In this document: piece by piece, positions 1 through 11,905 of the stretch
Layout of the letters: each line of letters opens with the position of its first letter
How positions within the stretch are numbered: the first letter of the stretch is position 1
The notes under the pieces: model-generated
What the model saw: the letters and a program-made list of their open reading frames with translations, nothing else
Database searches by the model: none
Told to the model about the DNA's origin: nothing
Translations under genes and position numbers: made by a program
Assembly (NCBI GenBank): GCA_007922305.1
Contig: ML677365.1
Coordinates: 19,897,363-19,961,362 of the forward strand
Source: Dermatemys mawii
Taxonomy: Eukaryota > Chordata > Testudines > Dermatemydidae
Direction: 5' to 3'
Length of the DNA: 64,000 nucleotides

Positions 1-1430
1 GATATGACCCATCACATCTATATTTTCTTAAGCTCAACAAAGAGCCTGTACAAATAAAGTTTTCATTTTGCCTTGATGCACATACAAGCTAATTGTGATA
101 CCCCAATATCCTTGAGATGAGGAGAGCCATGGTGCACAATAGGCAACAGGAGGCAAATCCATCCCTGTGACTTCAGTGCAGTTACTGCACTGTAATGTGC
201 ATAGCCTCAGAACACACTCAACGCTAACTCTTCTGGCTGTGCCCTATCAACAGATATTGTAGGAGGTGAATAAAGAGCCTTAGCCAGAGTGTAAAAAAGC
301 GAAAAGGTCAAAAAGGTAAACAGAATCAGAACCACCATGAGCTTTATAGTCAGTAAGAGGATTTTAAAGCCATATGCTGTTTAACCAGGGTAGAGGGAAC
401 AAGAGACGGCAGAAATATGATCTGCAGATCAAGTCCTAGTAACAGTCCTTGCAGCAGCAACATGAAAAACCATCTGCAGCCAGTTTAGCAAACAATCTGG
501 AACGGCACCAGGAACAAATTAAAATCGTCAGTCCTGGAAATAATGAGAGCCTAGACAAATGAGAGAATGCGTGAATTCAACTGCGTTTGCTGGAAATGGA
601 GAGCCCCAGCTCCTGCAATAGCCTTAAAAACACCCAAACCATTTCTCACCACAACTTTCTTATGAAGATGGGAAGGTAAATAAAGGACCAGAAAGGGAAG
701 GCTGAAAGAAAACTCATTGCAGTGCTGAGTCTCAGAAGGGTTCATCAGGCTCTCACAGAACTCATCAGCAGTAATATTAATGCAGTTCAGAAATATTCCT
801 CACATACATGGTAATGTCGTGGACCCCTACACACTGCACTACATGTTGAGCATGGAGTGCTAGGAAGTGTGCTGACAAATCCTGCTGAGAGTGTGTGTGC
901 TTGAGAAGGCAGCTAATGTGTATGGTGCTAGCGCTTGAAATCCCAGTACGCAGATTCATTGCATGGTGCCAACATCAAGGTCTCAGCCATTTAGGTCAGA
1001 TACAAAGGCCCACAGGCAGGAGCTTTATTTTTATAAAGAGGTTTTTGACCTATGTGAACAACAAACCATGGAGTGAAACACATGACATAAGACTTGGATT
1101 AGGTGCTCATTCAGATACCACAATGTTGAGAACAGTTCATTGCCTAGGTCTACAAAGGCAACAGGCATAACTTTGATTTTGTCAGTATATGTAACGGGAG
1201 AATGGTATGATACCTTTTTCTAAACAAATTCGCTTTCTTTTTTAGCTTCAAGGAGAATGGCACAAAATAACTGAAACAGATTTGAGCCAAATTTGATTGA
1301 AACAGATTTGAGCCAAACGCTATTCTGCATTGCCAAATATTCATTGATTCGTTTTAGATATTACTGGTTCCAAGAAATGACTTCAAAAATATAAGCTTTA
1401 AGTATCAAACCTTTGTTCTAGCCCTGAGAA
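1..1430. other. Unique AT-rich stretch, no gene seen
   Basis: No exon, RNA gene or clear repeat could be supported here. Open frames are short and lack codon-like structure. Confidence 0.5.
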
Positions 1431-1477
1431 AGGCGTGGTATGTAACTTCACTGTCCCAGAAGTGGACCACACTTAAA

Positions 1478-1735
1478 ATGCTGCAGTGGTGCAGCATTTC
1501 AGTAGCATTTCAGTGAAGTTGCTACCTACACCAATGGGAGTGGTTCTCCCTTTGGCACAGGCATTCTACCTCTCCAAAGGGAGGTATCGAGGTCCACAGG
1601 AGAATTCTTCCATCAGCCTAGCACTGTCTATACCAGGGGTAGGCAGTTTAACCACATTGCTCAGGGGTGTGCATTTTTCACACCCCTGAGTGACAGTTAT
1701 ACTGACCTAATTTCCTAGTGTAGACCAGGCCTAAG
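1478..1735 (+). mobile_element. Non-autonomous DNA element with hairpin
   Basis: The text resembles a common turtle interspersed element whose right half reads as a diagnostic '...gtgtagaccaggcctaag' end. It contains an exact inverted repeat with 12-bp arms at 1660-1671 and 1679-1690. The left boundary is uncertain and no target duplication was identified. Confidence 0.5.
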
Positions 1736-1933
1736 TTGCATACCCAAATATCTCTGGGTTTTGATCCCCTGCAACCGATGTCTACACCTATGGACCACAG
1801 ACAATTGTATGAGGGAACCTCCTCAAAGTAAACACCTTTGATGGTGGGTTTGTTCTGTGGAAGGTTTTGAGGAATCTCAGTTGCCATCATAATGCAACAT
1901 TTTTGTTTTATAGGAATACCTGTGGTAAAGAGT

Positions 1934-2068
1934 CAAGAATCAGAGAGGTAGCCGTGTTAGTCTGGAATTGCAGAAGTGACAAAGAGTCCTGTGGCACCTT
2001 AAAGACTAACTAAAATTTTAGAGCATGAGCTTTCGTGGGTTAATACCCACTTCGTCAGATGCATGCCA
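1934..2068 (+). mobile_element. Turtle-type SINE with perfect 13-bp TSD
   Basis: The copy starts with the 'gtagccgtgttagtctg' head and continues through 'gtggcacctt' and 'gagctttcgtggg' blocks typical of this SINE-like family. It is bracketed by the identical 13-mer tgtggtaaagagt at 1921-1933 and 2069-2081, a retrotransposition target-site duplication. On the minus strand, 2058-2031 carries a hammerhead-like core (see findings). The best-preserved copy in the window. Confidence 0.9.
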
Positions 2069-2239
2069 TGTGGTAAAGAGTGACATTGGGAGCACTTAAT
2101 CAGTTGTGAACAACTACAAAAAAAGTTCCATAAGGGATTGGGAGGGCTTTCAGAACCTGCTGTCTTTACATTTTTCCCTGACACCCGTGACTATCACAAT
2201 GATCCGCTGTTTAGCATGACTACACGCAAGCTTCATAGT

Positions 2240-2965
2240 GGTCAGGGTTTGGTGGGGGGTGGAAGCAGGCCCACCGACGGGAGAGATGGGGGCCAAAGAG
2301 GGAAATTGCCCAGAAGCCCGGGTGATTTATAAGGGCCTGAGAGCACAGTGGGGCTAAGGCAGGCTTCCTGCCTGCCCTTGCCATTCCCGGAAGCGGCCAG
2401 CACATATCTGCAGCCCCTGGGGAGGGGGTCTCCGTGTGCTGCCCCTGCCAATTTCGCAGCTCCCATTAGCCGGGAACTGTGGCCAATGGGAGCAGCAGGT
2501 GCAGTGCCTGTGGGAAGCAGTGCACGGAGGCCCCTTGGGACTCCTGCCTAGGAGCCACTGCCAGAGGGACGTGCCAGTCACTTTCAGGAGCCGCCCAAGA
2601 TAAGTGCCGACCCCTGACCTCCTTCTGCATCCCAACCCCCTGCCCCAGTCTAAAACCCATGTCCAAACTCCCTCCCAGAGCCTGCACCCCACACCTCGCT
2701 CCTGCACCTCAACCCCCTGCACTAGCCTAGAGCCCACACCCCAACTCCCTCTCAGAGCCTGAACCCCACACCCTACTCCTGCACTCCAAACTCTTGCCCT
2801 AGTCTGGTGAAAGTGAGTGAGGATGGGGGATGGAATAAGCAGGAGGCAGGGCCTCAGAGAATGGGCGGGACTAGGGTATGGCCAAAGGGAAGGGAAGGGA
2901 AGAGAAGGGAAGGGAAGGGTCAAGGGTCTTTGAGTTAGAAAGTTGGCAACCCTACCGGGAGTGTA
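2240..2965 (+). mobile_element. GC-rich hAT-type non-autonomous element
   Basis: A GC-rich block ends in tandem 'agagcctgcaccccac'-like units and a right end reading 'gttggcaaccct', the usual end of a common turtle hAT-like family. A (gggaa)n purine run at about 2884-2919 sits near its right end. The long open frames across it are by-products of GC richness. The left boundary is approximate. Confidence 0.55.
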
Positions 2966-3719
2966 TATGAAAGTCCTGGCTGTTCCAGAACAGCGCACCC
3001 AGCAGTGCAGCCAGCAGCTTGCTGGGCACCAGCCAGCACAGGCACAGCACTGCCCCAATGTCAGATGGACCGCGTCCACATGGGCGCGGCTTGGGCATGT
3101 GTGGGGGCCCATTGACTGTTCTGCCCTGGGGCCCAGAATTGTTGTCAGCAGGCCAGGGTAGAGGAGGAGGGGCCATTTAAGCACTGTTCATTGTTTGATG
3201 TCTTCACTATAAATTCATTTGTGTCTCCTTTCACTGTACAGTTAGTTAATAGATTACCAAAGCCATAAAGATGTTTATCAGAACTTTACTTGTGGTTTTC
3301 ATTCTGCTACTGGAGAGAGGAGCAGTTAGTTCTGAGCACCACTCACTAGCTGTCGTCCTCTGCTGCTTTCTTTGACATTAAGATATTTTGGGTCTAGTGA
3401 CACAGGGGTGGAAGTGAGCATGGGAGAGCCAGAGAATTATTTGCAGCATTATGGTACCACAGACTTGCAGAAATAAAATTCAAATGATGCGACTCTTAGG
3501 AACCTATCCCATTCATCATGGTCAGAAAGAAAGGCCCATGGAATAGAAAAACTCAGACTTCCTGAGCAACATACACATTATTGTCTGTGAACCCAAGCCC
3601 CTGCCATTCCTCTACTCCTCCCGTGGCGAGGGGCGAACAGATGTGGGAAAACTGGGCCAGCTCATCATGGCACAGGTCCCTCCCAGATCCTCACTGGATT
3701 CTGTCCTTCAGGGGAGTTA

Positions 3720-4090
3720 CCGCACAACAACATCCATGCAGGTGTAATGCCAACAGACTTCTATCGTCAGCGGGTGGGATCGAACCTGGAACCTCTAGAG
3801 CAGCAGTGTCCAATAGAAATTTGATGCTAGCCACACTTGTGGTTTTGAATTTTTCTTATTGGCACATTATAAAAAAGCCACATCAAGCTACATTATAAAA
3901 AAGCCACATGCATTTGCCACAATTCAATAGCCTATTAGCCACATGTGGCTAGTGGCAAACATATTGGACACTGCTGCTCTAGGGCTCAGTGCATGAGCCT
4001 CTACTACATGAACTAAAAGCCAACTGCCTGTTGGCTAAGGCTATAGAGCAGATTCATTAATATCTCTCCCCCACACCAACATGGCACAGA
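3720..4090 (+). repeat. Old interspersed repeat split by a MITE
   Basis: Sequence on both sides of the 3801-3976 insertion ('gggatcgaacctgg...' and 'gcatgagcctctac...') belongs to one repeat seen often in turtle DNA. The 'gatcgaacctgg' phrase is reminiscent of a tRNA B-box region, but no tRNA fold was found. Confidence 0.5.
3801..3976. mobile_element. hAT MITE with 8-bp TSD
   Basis: Terminal inverted repeats start CAGCAGTGTCCAATA and end with its exact complement. Flanking octamers ctctagag (3793-3800) and ctctaggg (3977-3984) are a one-mismatch 8-bp target duplication, as expected for hAT transposition. An internal 20-base block ('acattataaaaaagccacat') is duplicated in tandem. No coding capacity. 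Confidence 0.85.
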
Positions 4091-4819
4091 CCATCACACC
4101 CAGGAGGTGTGGTTACATAGACATGTACAATCTAGATGTAGATACAATTACTTCCCTGTCCCTAGGGAAAAGTAATTTACTGGAGCCCCTGATAGAGTGC
4201 AGCTCACCTTTTTACTTCTCCCTCTGTGTCAGTTCAGCTCGTGAAGGGCTCTAACTCCTCACCCATCTTGACCACTTTCTCACTCACTTTGATCACAGGA
4301 TGGGGGGTTAGTATCCCCACAGAGCATGCTCCTGCCCTTCCACTCACAACCTCGATACTGAGCCTTAATGCCTTAATCTCCTTTGCTCCTGTGTGGCTGA
4401 GGTAGGGCCACGCACTATCTAACCCTAACTCTGTAGCCCTTTCCAAAATTGCCTGGTTATGCCCAAGCAGAGTTTTTCTGACATTTCGGCGGGAAAGCAC
4501 ACACCCGTAAAATAGTCATTCAGTTTTAGCCTGGAGCCTCTTAGCAGGGAGACAGGGGCCAATGACAATTGATATTTTGAACTGGTGAAGTTGACACTAG
4601 AAAAAAGGAGACTATTCTCTGGCTTTCTAATTGTCTTTTCCAACTCAGCCGTGGCACAGATTAGAATGGAGTGGTTTAATAGCTGACTTGACTGCATGCC
4701 TTTGATGACAGTTTTATTCAAATGATGGACAAGCTGCATCTGCTGGGCATTTGCCAAGAGGTTTGGAGGACTAGATGGCAGCAGCCAGACCAGCAACAAG
4801 AATCAAGACAGGAATGACA

Positions 4820-5570
4820 AGACACTTCAGAATGTTTGTGGAAATGGATCCTAATCCCGCAGCTTTGTGCCAAGGTGTGGGCTCCCCACCCCACTTCCTC
4901 AGACCTGGCAGCACCTCTTCCCTCCAGTGCTGAGGAATGAGGGACTGGAATAGGGCCTACCCCACCATGTGTCATAGCTCCCAGGCACAGAGGTGGGAAT
5001 CTCCAGAAGCTGATTATCTCCTGGCAGAGCAGGAGGCAGTTGGGAGCAATGAAGGACCCCAAATAAAGAGGAGGGGGAGAGCTGACTGAGGTCTCTTGGG
5101 GAGATTTTTTGCAGACAATAATAAAAAATAATATATAAGTTGTATTTTGGTGTCCTTGCCCCCACCCCACCCTTTGCTTTTGGCCTCTGCTGCCTCCACC
5201 GGGCTCCCCATCTCCCTGCTACTTTCTCTCCACATTGACCCAAGCTCCCTTCCGTGGTCTCATACCCCAGGCTCATCCTGCAACTTGTCTCTTGACCAAG
5301 GTGCCTGGTAAGACTGGCCTCCTGGAATGAAGCCCAGAACCGGAGCCCCACAGCTGAAGCTGGGAGGGGGGCCTGAAGCCCAGAGCCCAATCCCCAGAGC
5401 CTCTAGCTGAAGTGGGGCAGGAGGGTGCTAAAGCCCATTCCTGGAGTCCTCTGGCTGAAGTTGGATAGAGAGGGCTGGAGCCCACCCCCAAAGCCCCTGG
5501 GTACTCCAGGGAGGGGGCGCTGCAGGAAAAACCTCTGGTGGCTGCATTTCAGAAACGTTGCCCTAGTTTT
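4820..5570. repeat. GC-rich interspersed repeat
   Basis: This stretch is rich in 'gaagcccagagcc'-type units that recur imperfectly at about 5330-5510, a pattern known from abundant turtle DNA-element relics. Boundaries and class could not be fixed. Open frames across it are not gene-like. Confidence 0.4.
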
Positions 5571-5639
5571 ATTGCTAGCTGATTTCAGTGCCAGGCTGCT
5601 GGCACAACCCAAGCCAACAGTACACTTACTAAGGCAGAA

Positions 5640-7140
5640 AGAAAAGCAGTGCTTATGAGATGGGCAAAGGGAGGACCTAAATACATAGGTTCCTTATATT
5701 TGGAGCAATCAAGACCATATTCACTTACATAAGAGAAATGAATGTAGCTAAAACATGACTTCTGAACTCATCCCAGTATTATCCTCCACTTCCCATTACA
5801 CACACACCCTCCCCCAGCATACCTGTAATCATGTAACCATGACACTGAACACAACGATCACTAACACAGCAGGGTCAGATAGATATGGAGATCAAGAAGT
5901 GTGCAAAGAACCAGCTCCAGGAATGTAAAATGGCATGGCCATGGGCTACATGCCATGGTGCAGATTAGACATAAGGAGAGCTAGAACAATGTTATCAGAA
6001 AATCAGCTGTCAGCTTTGGTCTCACAGTACCCTTGATAAATTAGAATTTTCATGAGTCCCTTTCTCTACTCTTGGTTGTCTCTAAAAAGCAAAAGAAGAC
6101 TAATATTCATCTATGCACACTATGCATTCCTATGCCTCAGGTTTTGAGCTCCCAAAGCCCATGAGAAAGATTGCTCAAAAACTTCCACATTCCAAGATTG
6201 GCTTGGAATGTGGAAGATTTTGAGCCAACCAGGTAAAATACTGTGAGCTCTTCTTGCAATGTATTCTCATCCTGTCCACAAGGCACCTGTCCAATCACTG
6301 GCTTCATACACACCATAATAATCTAAAGGACTGCAGGAAACAAACATTCTTCCAACATTGATAAAACCAGAAACAAACACATTAGCAGAATGTAGATAAC
6401 GCTAAAGTGATTTGAATAATCTCACTCCATACTTCTCTGTTATATTATTCAGTTTAGAGAGGTTAGAACTCTGCGAAACTTTTGTTACAAAACCAGAAAT
6501 CTGGGGCAGGTCCACCAAAGATTTTGTGAGTATATGCCATCTCCTCAGGAACTAGACAGGAAAATCAGGTGAGAACATAGAAGGAGCTAACAATACTTAC
6601 CAGCTAGAAGGAAAGGAGATACAGCCTACAGCTTTCAGATCAAAATGGCCACTTTAGGTCTGCTGCTGCTTCCATTTCCCACCTTTAAAAAGACAGCTAC
6701 CAGAAAAGCATGCTGGGAAAAGGTGAACTGACACTGAAATTTTGGATGGGGAGGGGTGTAGTGATCGCAGAAATAGGGAAGGGTTTGGTTTGCCTCCTTT
6801 CTGAGTTGAGGTGTCTGAGTGGGAGATATCTTTTCAAAGCTGGAGTCTTGTGTGTTTAGAATAGTTACACCCATTTGTTGTCTTTTACCATTAGGAGAAT
6901 ACTATTAGAGCTAATTTTTCCATTTGCTGGAAGTTCCAAAAAATTGCAAAAAATATGTGGTTCATGTTGAACAGAATCCAAAAATTGCACAAAATGTCAA
7001 GGAAACAAAACAATCCATTTTGGGTTGGATGAAACGTGTTTGACCTGAAATCTTATGTTTCATGCATTCTAAGGGTCTAGATTCTCAAAACAGCCAGAGA
7101 AGACACTTTCCTTATAAACTTATGGGAGAAAGCATCCTCC
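5640..7140. other. Mostly unique, one long hairpin
   Basis: No exon or clear mobile element was recognised apart from the hairpin at 6173-6225, listed separately. Confidence 0.45.
6173..6225. repeat. Near-perfect 24-bp hairpin
   Basis: Arms gctcaaaaacttccacattccaag split as 6173-6196 and 6202-6225 are complementary with one mismatch and a five-base loop. It could be a tiny palindromic element or a foldback transcript source. No target duplication or TIR-like terminus was identified. Confidence 0.75.
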
Positions 7141-7144
7141 TTAT

Positions 7145-7300
7145 AATCTTTAGCCCAGGTGTTAAGGCACTCAGCTGTGATTTGAGAGAGACAACTTCAG
7201 AGCCTCTTTCTGCCTGACGGGGAGTATGGATTTGAACTTGTAACTTCTATATTGCAGGAGGGTGCCCCAGATACTGGCATATTCTGAGGCTGTCCCACTC
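7145..7300. repeat. Degenerate SINE-like repeat
   Basis: Phrases such as 'gttaaggcactcagctgtgat' and 'gatttgaacttgtaact' resemble a tRNA-derived foldback repeat found in sauropsids. The copy is badly decayed and the class is uncertain. Confidence 0.35.
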
Positions 7301-7762
7301 TATATAAATCATTATAGAGTGATTGGAGCAGGGACTACAATGTGATTGGAGCAGGAACTCCAACAATGGCACCCACCTTAGGCTTCCAGCTCCCAGTCAT
7401 CACTTGTCTTGGATGGAGACCTGCATGTGTCTCTCTCCTGACCAGTTTTCCAGGCTGCCTGGTTCCCTTCCTACATTGTTCTACTGCCAGCAAAGTAGAC
7501 TGCCTGAACAGGTCAGAGTCTGCACATTGCTTTTTCTTCAAAGGCTATGAATAGCTATACCTATGCTAAAAGCTTACCCAAGGTCGCCCATTAGTACCAT
7601 AGGGCCTTGGACAGAAGGTCCTGGATCAGAAAGAAGGCTGTGAATCTACTGATCCAAACTCAGGCTATTGATCCAAAAGTCCTTGCTATGTTGGTCTCTG
7701 AGAATCCAGTTTGACTCAGTATTTGTGAGCCTCTTCAGATGATGATACCTCTCTGGAGATGT

Positions 7763-7880
7763 CATAGAATCATAGACTATCAGGGTTAGAAGGGACCTCA
7801 GGAAGTCATCTAGTCCAACCCCCTGCTTAAAGCAGGACCAACCCCAACTAAATCATCCCTGCCAGGGCTTTGTCAAGGAT
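7763..7880 (-). mobile_element. CR1 LINE 3' end
   Basis: Read on the minus strand it ends with the diagnostic CR1 tail '...gattctatg', preceded by 'gttggactagatgac' and 'gcagggggttgg' phrases. It is truncated at the 5' side, as usual for CR1 copies. Confidence 0.9.
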
Positions 7881-8147
7881 GTCACACCATGAGTGAATTT
7901 GCCTAATCACTCCCCACTATTCTCAGTTCCTAGAGGACTGTGGTCGCCCTCCCCCATGGTATTACATACAGTCCCTGGCCCACAATTGCACATAAATGTA
8001 ATGCAGCAAGATGTCCCAAAGATACTGTAGGAAATTACCCTGTCACAACATGAACTTGAAACAAAAAATATACTGATCCTACTGTATTTCTGAGGTGTAA
8101 AAACTTTTCTCTGAATGAAGCATACAATATTTTCTAAACTGTTCATA

Positions 8148-8215
8148 AATTCATAGATTTTAATGCCAGAAGGGACTATTATGATTATCTAGTCTGACCT
8201 CAACCATTCAGAATA
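8148..8215 (-). mobile_element. Short CR1 LINE 3' fragment
   Basis: 'tcatagattttaatgccagaagggac' and 'atctagtctgacct' are hallmarks of a second CR1 subfamily tail in antisense orientation. Only about 70 bases remain. Confidence 0.8.
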
Positions 8216-8699
8216 CTGTTTTTCAATAATAGCATGTGAAGCAATGTATCTCTTGTGTACTGACATCCATCAGACAAAATGACTACATTGCCATCAGTCA
8301 TCTGGTAAAAGAAAAATGGTGTTATTGTAATAGCTCGAGATCAATATCTCCTGCTTTGAAAATAAATTTCATTTCAATAAATGCCTCAGCTATAAGAAAA
8401 CAGGAGACTATTACCTGTGCAAATGTCCTAATCTAGTCCAATTCTCTCTTAATTAAGGTTTATGAGTATTCTATTAAGAGAACAATCAGGACAATAATCT
8501 CTTCCAAAAAGCTACAGCTAACTAGCCTTATGGTAGGAATTGGAGGACTATGGAAAATTTAGCCTTTTTTCTCTGGTTCCTGTGGATGATGGAAAGGCTA
8601 GTTTCAGAGCCAACAGAATCTCTCAGTTTCAGCAAATTTCCATTTTTAATAATAATTCTTTATACTTCCTGAACTTTTAGATAAGTCTTTCCACTAGAG

Positions 8700-9120
8700 G
8701 TGTCCAGGAAATAGTTTTTCCATCCCATCAACATTTTGAATTTGATTTTCATCCCAAATTGGAACAAAAAATTAAAACTTTGAAATGTTTCATGAAATGA
8801 ATTTTTTACATTGTTTCAGATCAGTTGAAATGTTTCATTTAAATAAATTTGAAACTCATCATTTCAACTCATCCTTTTCAAAAATTCATATAAATAAAGT
8901 AAATTTCTCAATGAAAACTTCAAAGCAAAAAAAATCAACATCTTTCATTCAAAAAAATATTTGAAATAGGATGTTTCAACATGTTCTAAACTGTTTTCCA
9001 TTTTTTTCAAAACAAAATCTTTTCAAAATTAATACAATTCTGTGAAAAATTTCAGGTTTATCAAAATGGCATTTTGTAACAGAAAACTGTTTCAACACAA
9101 AATTTTCAACTAGCTTTAGT
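8700..9120. repeat. AT-rich 'gaaacattttcaaa' degenerate repeat
   Basis: Short words based on ttcaaaatttt and gaaatg(t)ttt recur irregularly, ending near 'ttttcaactagc'. The same style recurs at 12655-12710, 14440-14790 and 44684-45105, so it appears to be a dispersed family and not a local tandem repeat. Confidence 0.5.
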
Positions 9121-9129
9121 CATAGCACA

Positions 9130-10320
9130 CCTGTAATGTAGATAAATGTTATTATTCCCATTTTATGGAGAGAGAAACTAAGGTTCAAATGGCCTGATCC
9201 AAAGACTACTTAAGTAAAAGACTCCCTTTTTAAAATAAGGGGAGTCTTTTCATTGAGTTCAGTCAGCTTTCGACCCAGTCTAAAGAGATTATCATCCTCT
9301 GATTTCTGCTAGGTGCTAAAAGAAAGCAATGACAAAGATGGGAGTAAAGGACAGAAATTAGTGGCAAAACTACTATTGACTTCAGTGAGACCAGAATTTT
9401 ACCCTAGGGATCTGGATTTGCCATCCTGTATCCTAATCCTAAAGAGCTCAAAAATCATACCCATTTTTTTTACATCAGGACAAAGTCTCCTTCGTCACAA
9501 AATACTTGTAATAGAATTATGCTGGACAGATAAATGAGATAGATTAGATAGCTATGTTGGATAAAATTTTACAAAAGAAAATATGCACAACATTTTCTCC
9601 CACGATTCTTTTTTCCATGGCAGGAAAGCCAGCAAGAAGCATCCTGAAATGTAAATAACCTAAATTAACAGAGTTGTGCTGAAATGTTGTATCCTTGGGA
9701 GTTTATAGTAACTGAGTAGCTTTGAATCAAGAATCCAAAATCTGCTCTCACACATTCATGTGATTCTTCCCTCCACTACACCAGTTTTACACAGTGCTTA
9801 TCTCCATTGCTTTCAGGGATGTTAAACTGGTATCACTGAGTAGAGAAACACGTTCATGGAGTTCCAAATGATTTCAAAACAGCTTTAAGTGCTTTCAGTG
9901 GGAATTGGGTTCATGTATCAGAGGAAAGAATTTAGCTCTACATCTTTAAAATGCAGCATCTTAACATGCTGTATACTGTTTAAAAAAACTGATGAAAAGC
10001 ATAGTCAATCATATGGTGCTTTTGTCAGGAGATGCTACAGATTGATTATTAATTTTGAATGGGTAATTACAAAGTATTTGAATAAATTGGGAATTTTTAT
10101 ATTTTGTAGATGGTTCACTTCAGGAGACCGACCTTAATGTCACATAAGAATGACAGGTTAGAGATAATTGCGGTTCACGGTAGCCAGCCTCCCAGAAGAT
10201 TCTATAAATAGTACTGGGCATGTCAGTGGTTAGGGGTGAACATACAAATACTATCACTGACTAGAACAGTATAGTAGTATATATAGATAGTATATAGTAG
10301 AATATATAGTATATGTATTC
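9130..10320. other. Unique stretch, no gene seen
   Basis: Nothing recognisable apart from short AT microsatellite-like sequence near 10270-10320 (repeats of 'atatagta'). Confidence 0.45.
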
Positions 10321-10329
10321 TTGTTATGG

Positions 10330-10600
10330 CCCACATATAAGTGAATTTCACTTAAACTCCATTTTGGTTGAAATTGTGGAGCTGGTGGCCAGATGTTCTC
10401 TGTGGAAAGTCTGCTGGATCTGGAATTCACTTCCTCTTACAGTCCATGAGAGCCCTGCTTTGACAGCCTTTGTAGTGTATGGGACATATTTATTCAACCA
10501 GGTTATTTCCTTTACTGTTAGCAAAGCAGCTCTGAGGGATGTGCTTGTCAGTGGGTATGGATTGCTAATGGTGGGAATTGTTTTGTTACTCATGGTGAGT
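10330..10600 (+). mobile_element. Fossil LINE reverse-transcriptase C-terminus
   Basis: The translated stretch WNSLPLTVHESPALTAF near 10420-10475 fits the conserved 'W-NSLP-----S-SL--F' block at the C-terminal end of non-LTR reverse transcriptases of the L2/CR1 type. The remainder is 3' non-coding or decayed. A 'gtgagt' at about 10593 mimics a splice donor but no partner exon is seen. Confidence 0.55.
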
Positions 10601-10639
10601 AACATTTATATATGTGTGTGTTTGTGTTTTATTTGATTG

Positions 10640-11790
10640 TTAACAGATGCCAACTCAATGAGTAAAAAAAGCAGCAAGTGGTAGTACTTATTTCCTGTTT
10701 GCACCTTCTTTTTTAGGATAACCTGTATTCAGTGGAGCAACATTCACTTTATGTCAGCAATGAGTTTGGCCCATACACAGCAATTGCCTATTACTTCACT
10801 TTTCTGTTTCCGTACATCCATTGTGCATTAACTGAAGCAAAGGACTTCATCTCTGTTTCTTCTCAAAACTTGTCTCAAGGAATTTATATATCAGGTAGGT
10901 TGTTCCTGCACAAAGTGCAAAAATTATCTCTTTGAGAAGGAAATGTTGTCAGGGTCGTTATGCTTTCATTCATTTGACTGTCATTAGTTCACAAAACTCC
11001 TTTGGGCAGTGGTAGCATAATTAAGAATTCAAAGATTTATGACTTCACTTGTTTAGCTAGATGGCATTAATGCATCATGTCAGGACCAGCTGTTGGAAGA
11101 GTCAGCTCAGATACCATTCCTTTATGAGAAACTGGAGTTTGAGATAAGGAAGGGAAAAAAGAAGTCTCTGGTGCACATTATTATTTGCTGGAAATTCTCC
11201 AAAATTATTTTGCAGTTTCTCTGTAGAATATGGCCAGAGTTCATTGATCCACAGATTATCATCCTGAGTAACAGATTAAAAACAGATGGTCATGGATCAG
11301 CTCTTGTCTAGAAAACCTCAGAAGAAACTGCAGGGCTTTATAATGGTGGTGGAGCACAATTGAAAATAGAGGATGAAATTGATTTTTTTCCTCTTTTGGT
11401 TTCCCCATAGTTTTATACAGAGTCCATTGTACTTAAAATTTAAATAATGTTATCACACAGAAAGTACATGAACGACTCTGAAAATAGACAAAAATTATAC
11501 AAAGTACACTAAAAGTAAACAATAGACTTCTTATATGGTTTAGCTGGAATGTCTTATCTTTCAGTAAGATATTGTCAGTGAAAAGATACTTTGCATAAAC
11601 TGTTTGAAATTGATGGTGAGATCTTTGCTTCAGTGAGTCTGGTCATGTAAAGAGAGGGCATAATTCGTATGTCCTCATAAAGACATATTGTATATTAAAT
11701 TACAATCCATAAATATAACAATAAAACTAGTGTGCTAATATAATAAAGTGTAAACAAGATGAGTTAAAATAATAGTCAAATCAACATTTT
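10640..11790. other. Unique stretch, no gene seen
   Basis: Open frames near 10732-10935 and 11093-11311 have no recognisable homology and no convincing splice framework. Confidence 0.4.
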
Positions 11791-11905
11791 AGCTTATCAA
11801 AATGGAATATTTCCACATTATCAGAACAAGAAGATCAAAACAATTAAGTCTGACTTTTTCCCATCAAAAATTTTGAAGAAATCAAAATGTTCCTGTAAAA
11901 CACTT

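Noticed and set aside
2354..3184. 276-codon open frame on the minus strand, the longest in the window
   Set aside because: It lies over GC-rich hAT-type repeat sequence with tandem 'agagcctgcacccc' units and a purine run; the translation is low complexity with no domain.
10313..10935. Two adjacent frames with a gtgagt donor-like site, resembling a two-exon gene
   Set aside because: The first contains a LINE reverse-transcriptase C-terminal motif; no acceptor with compatible frame or homology supports the second.
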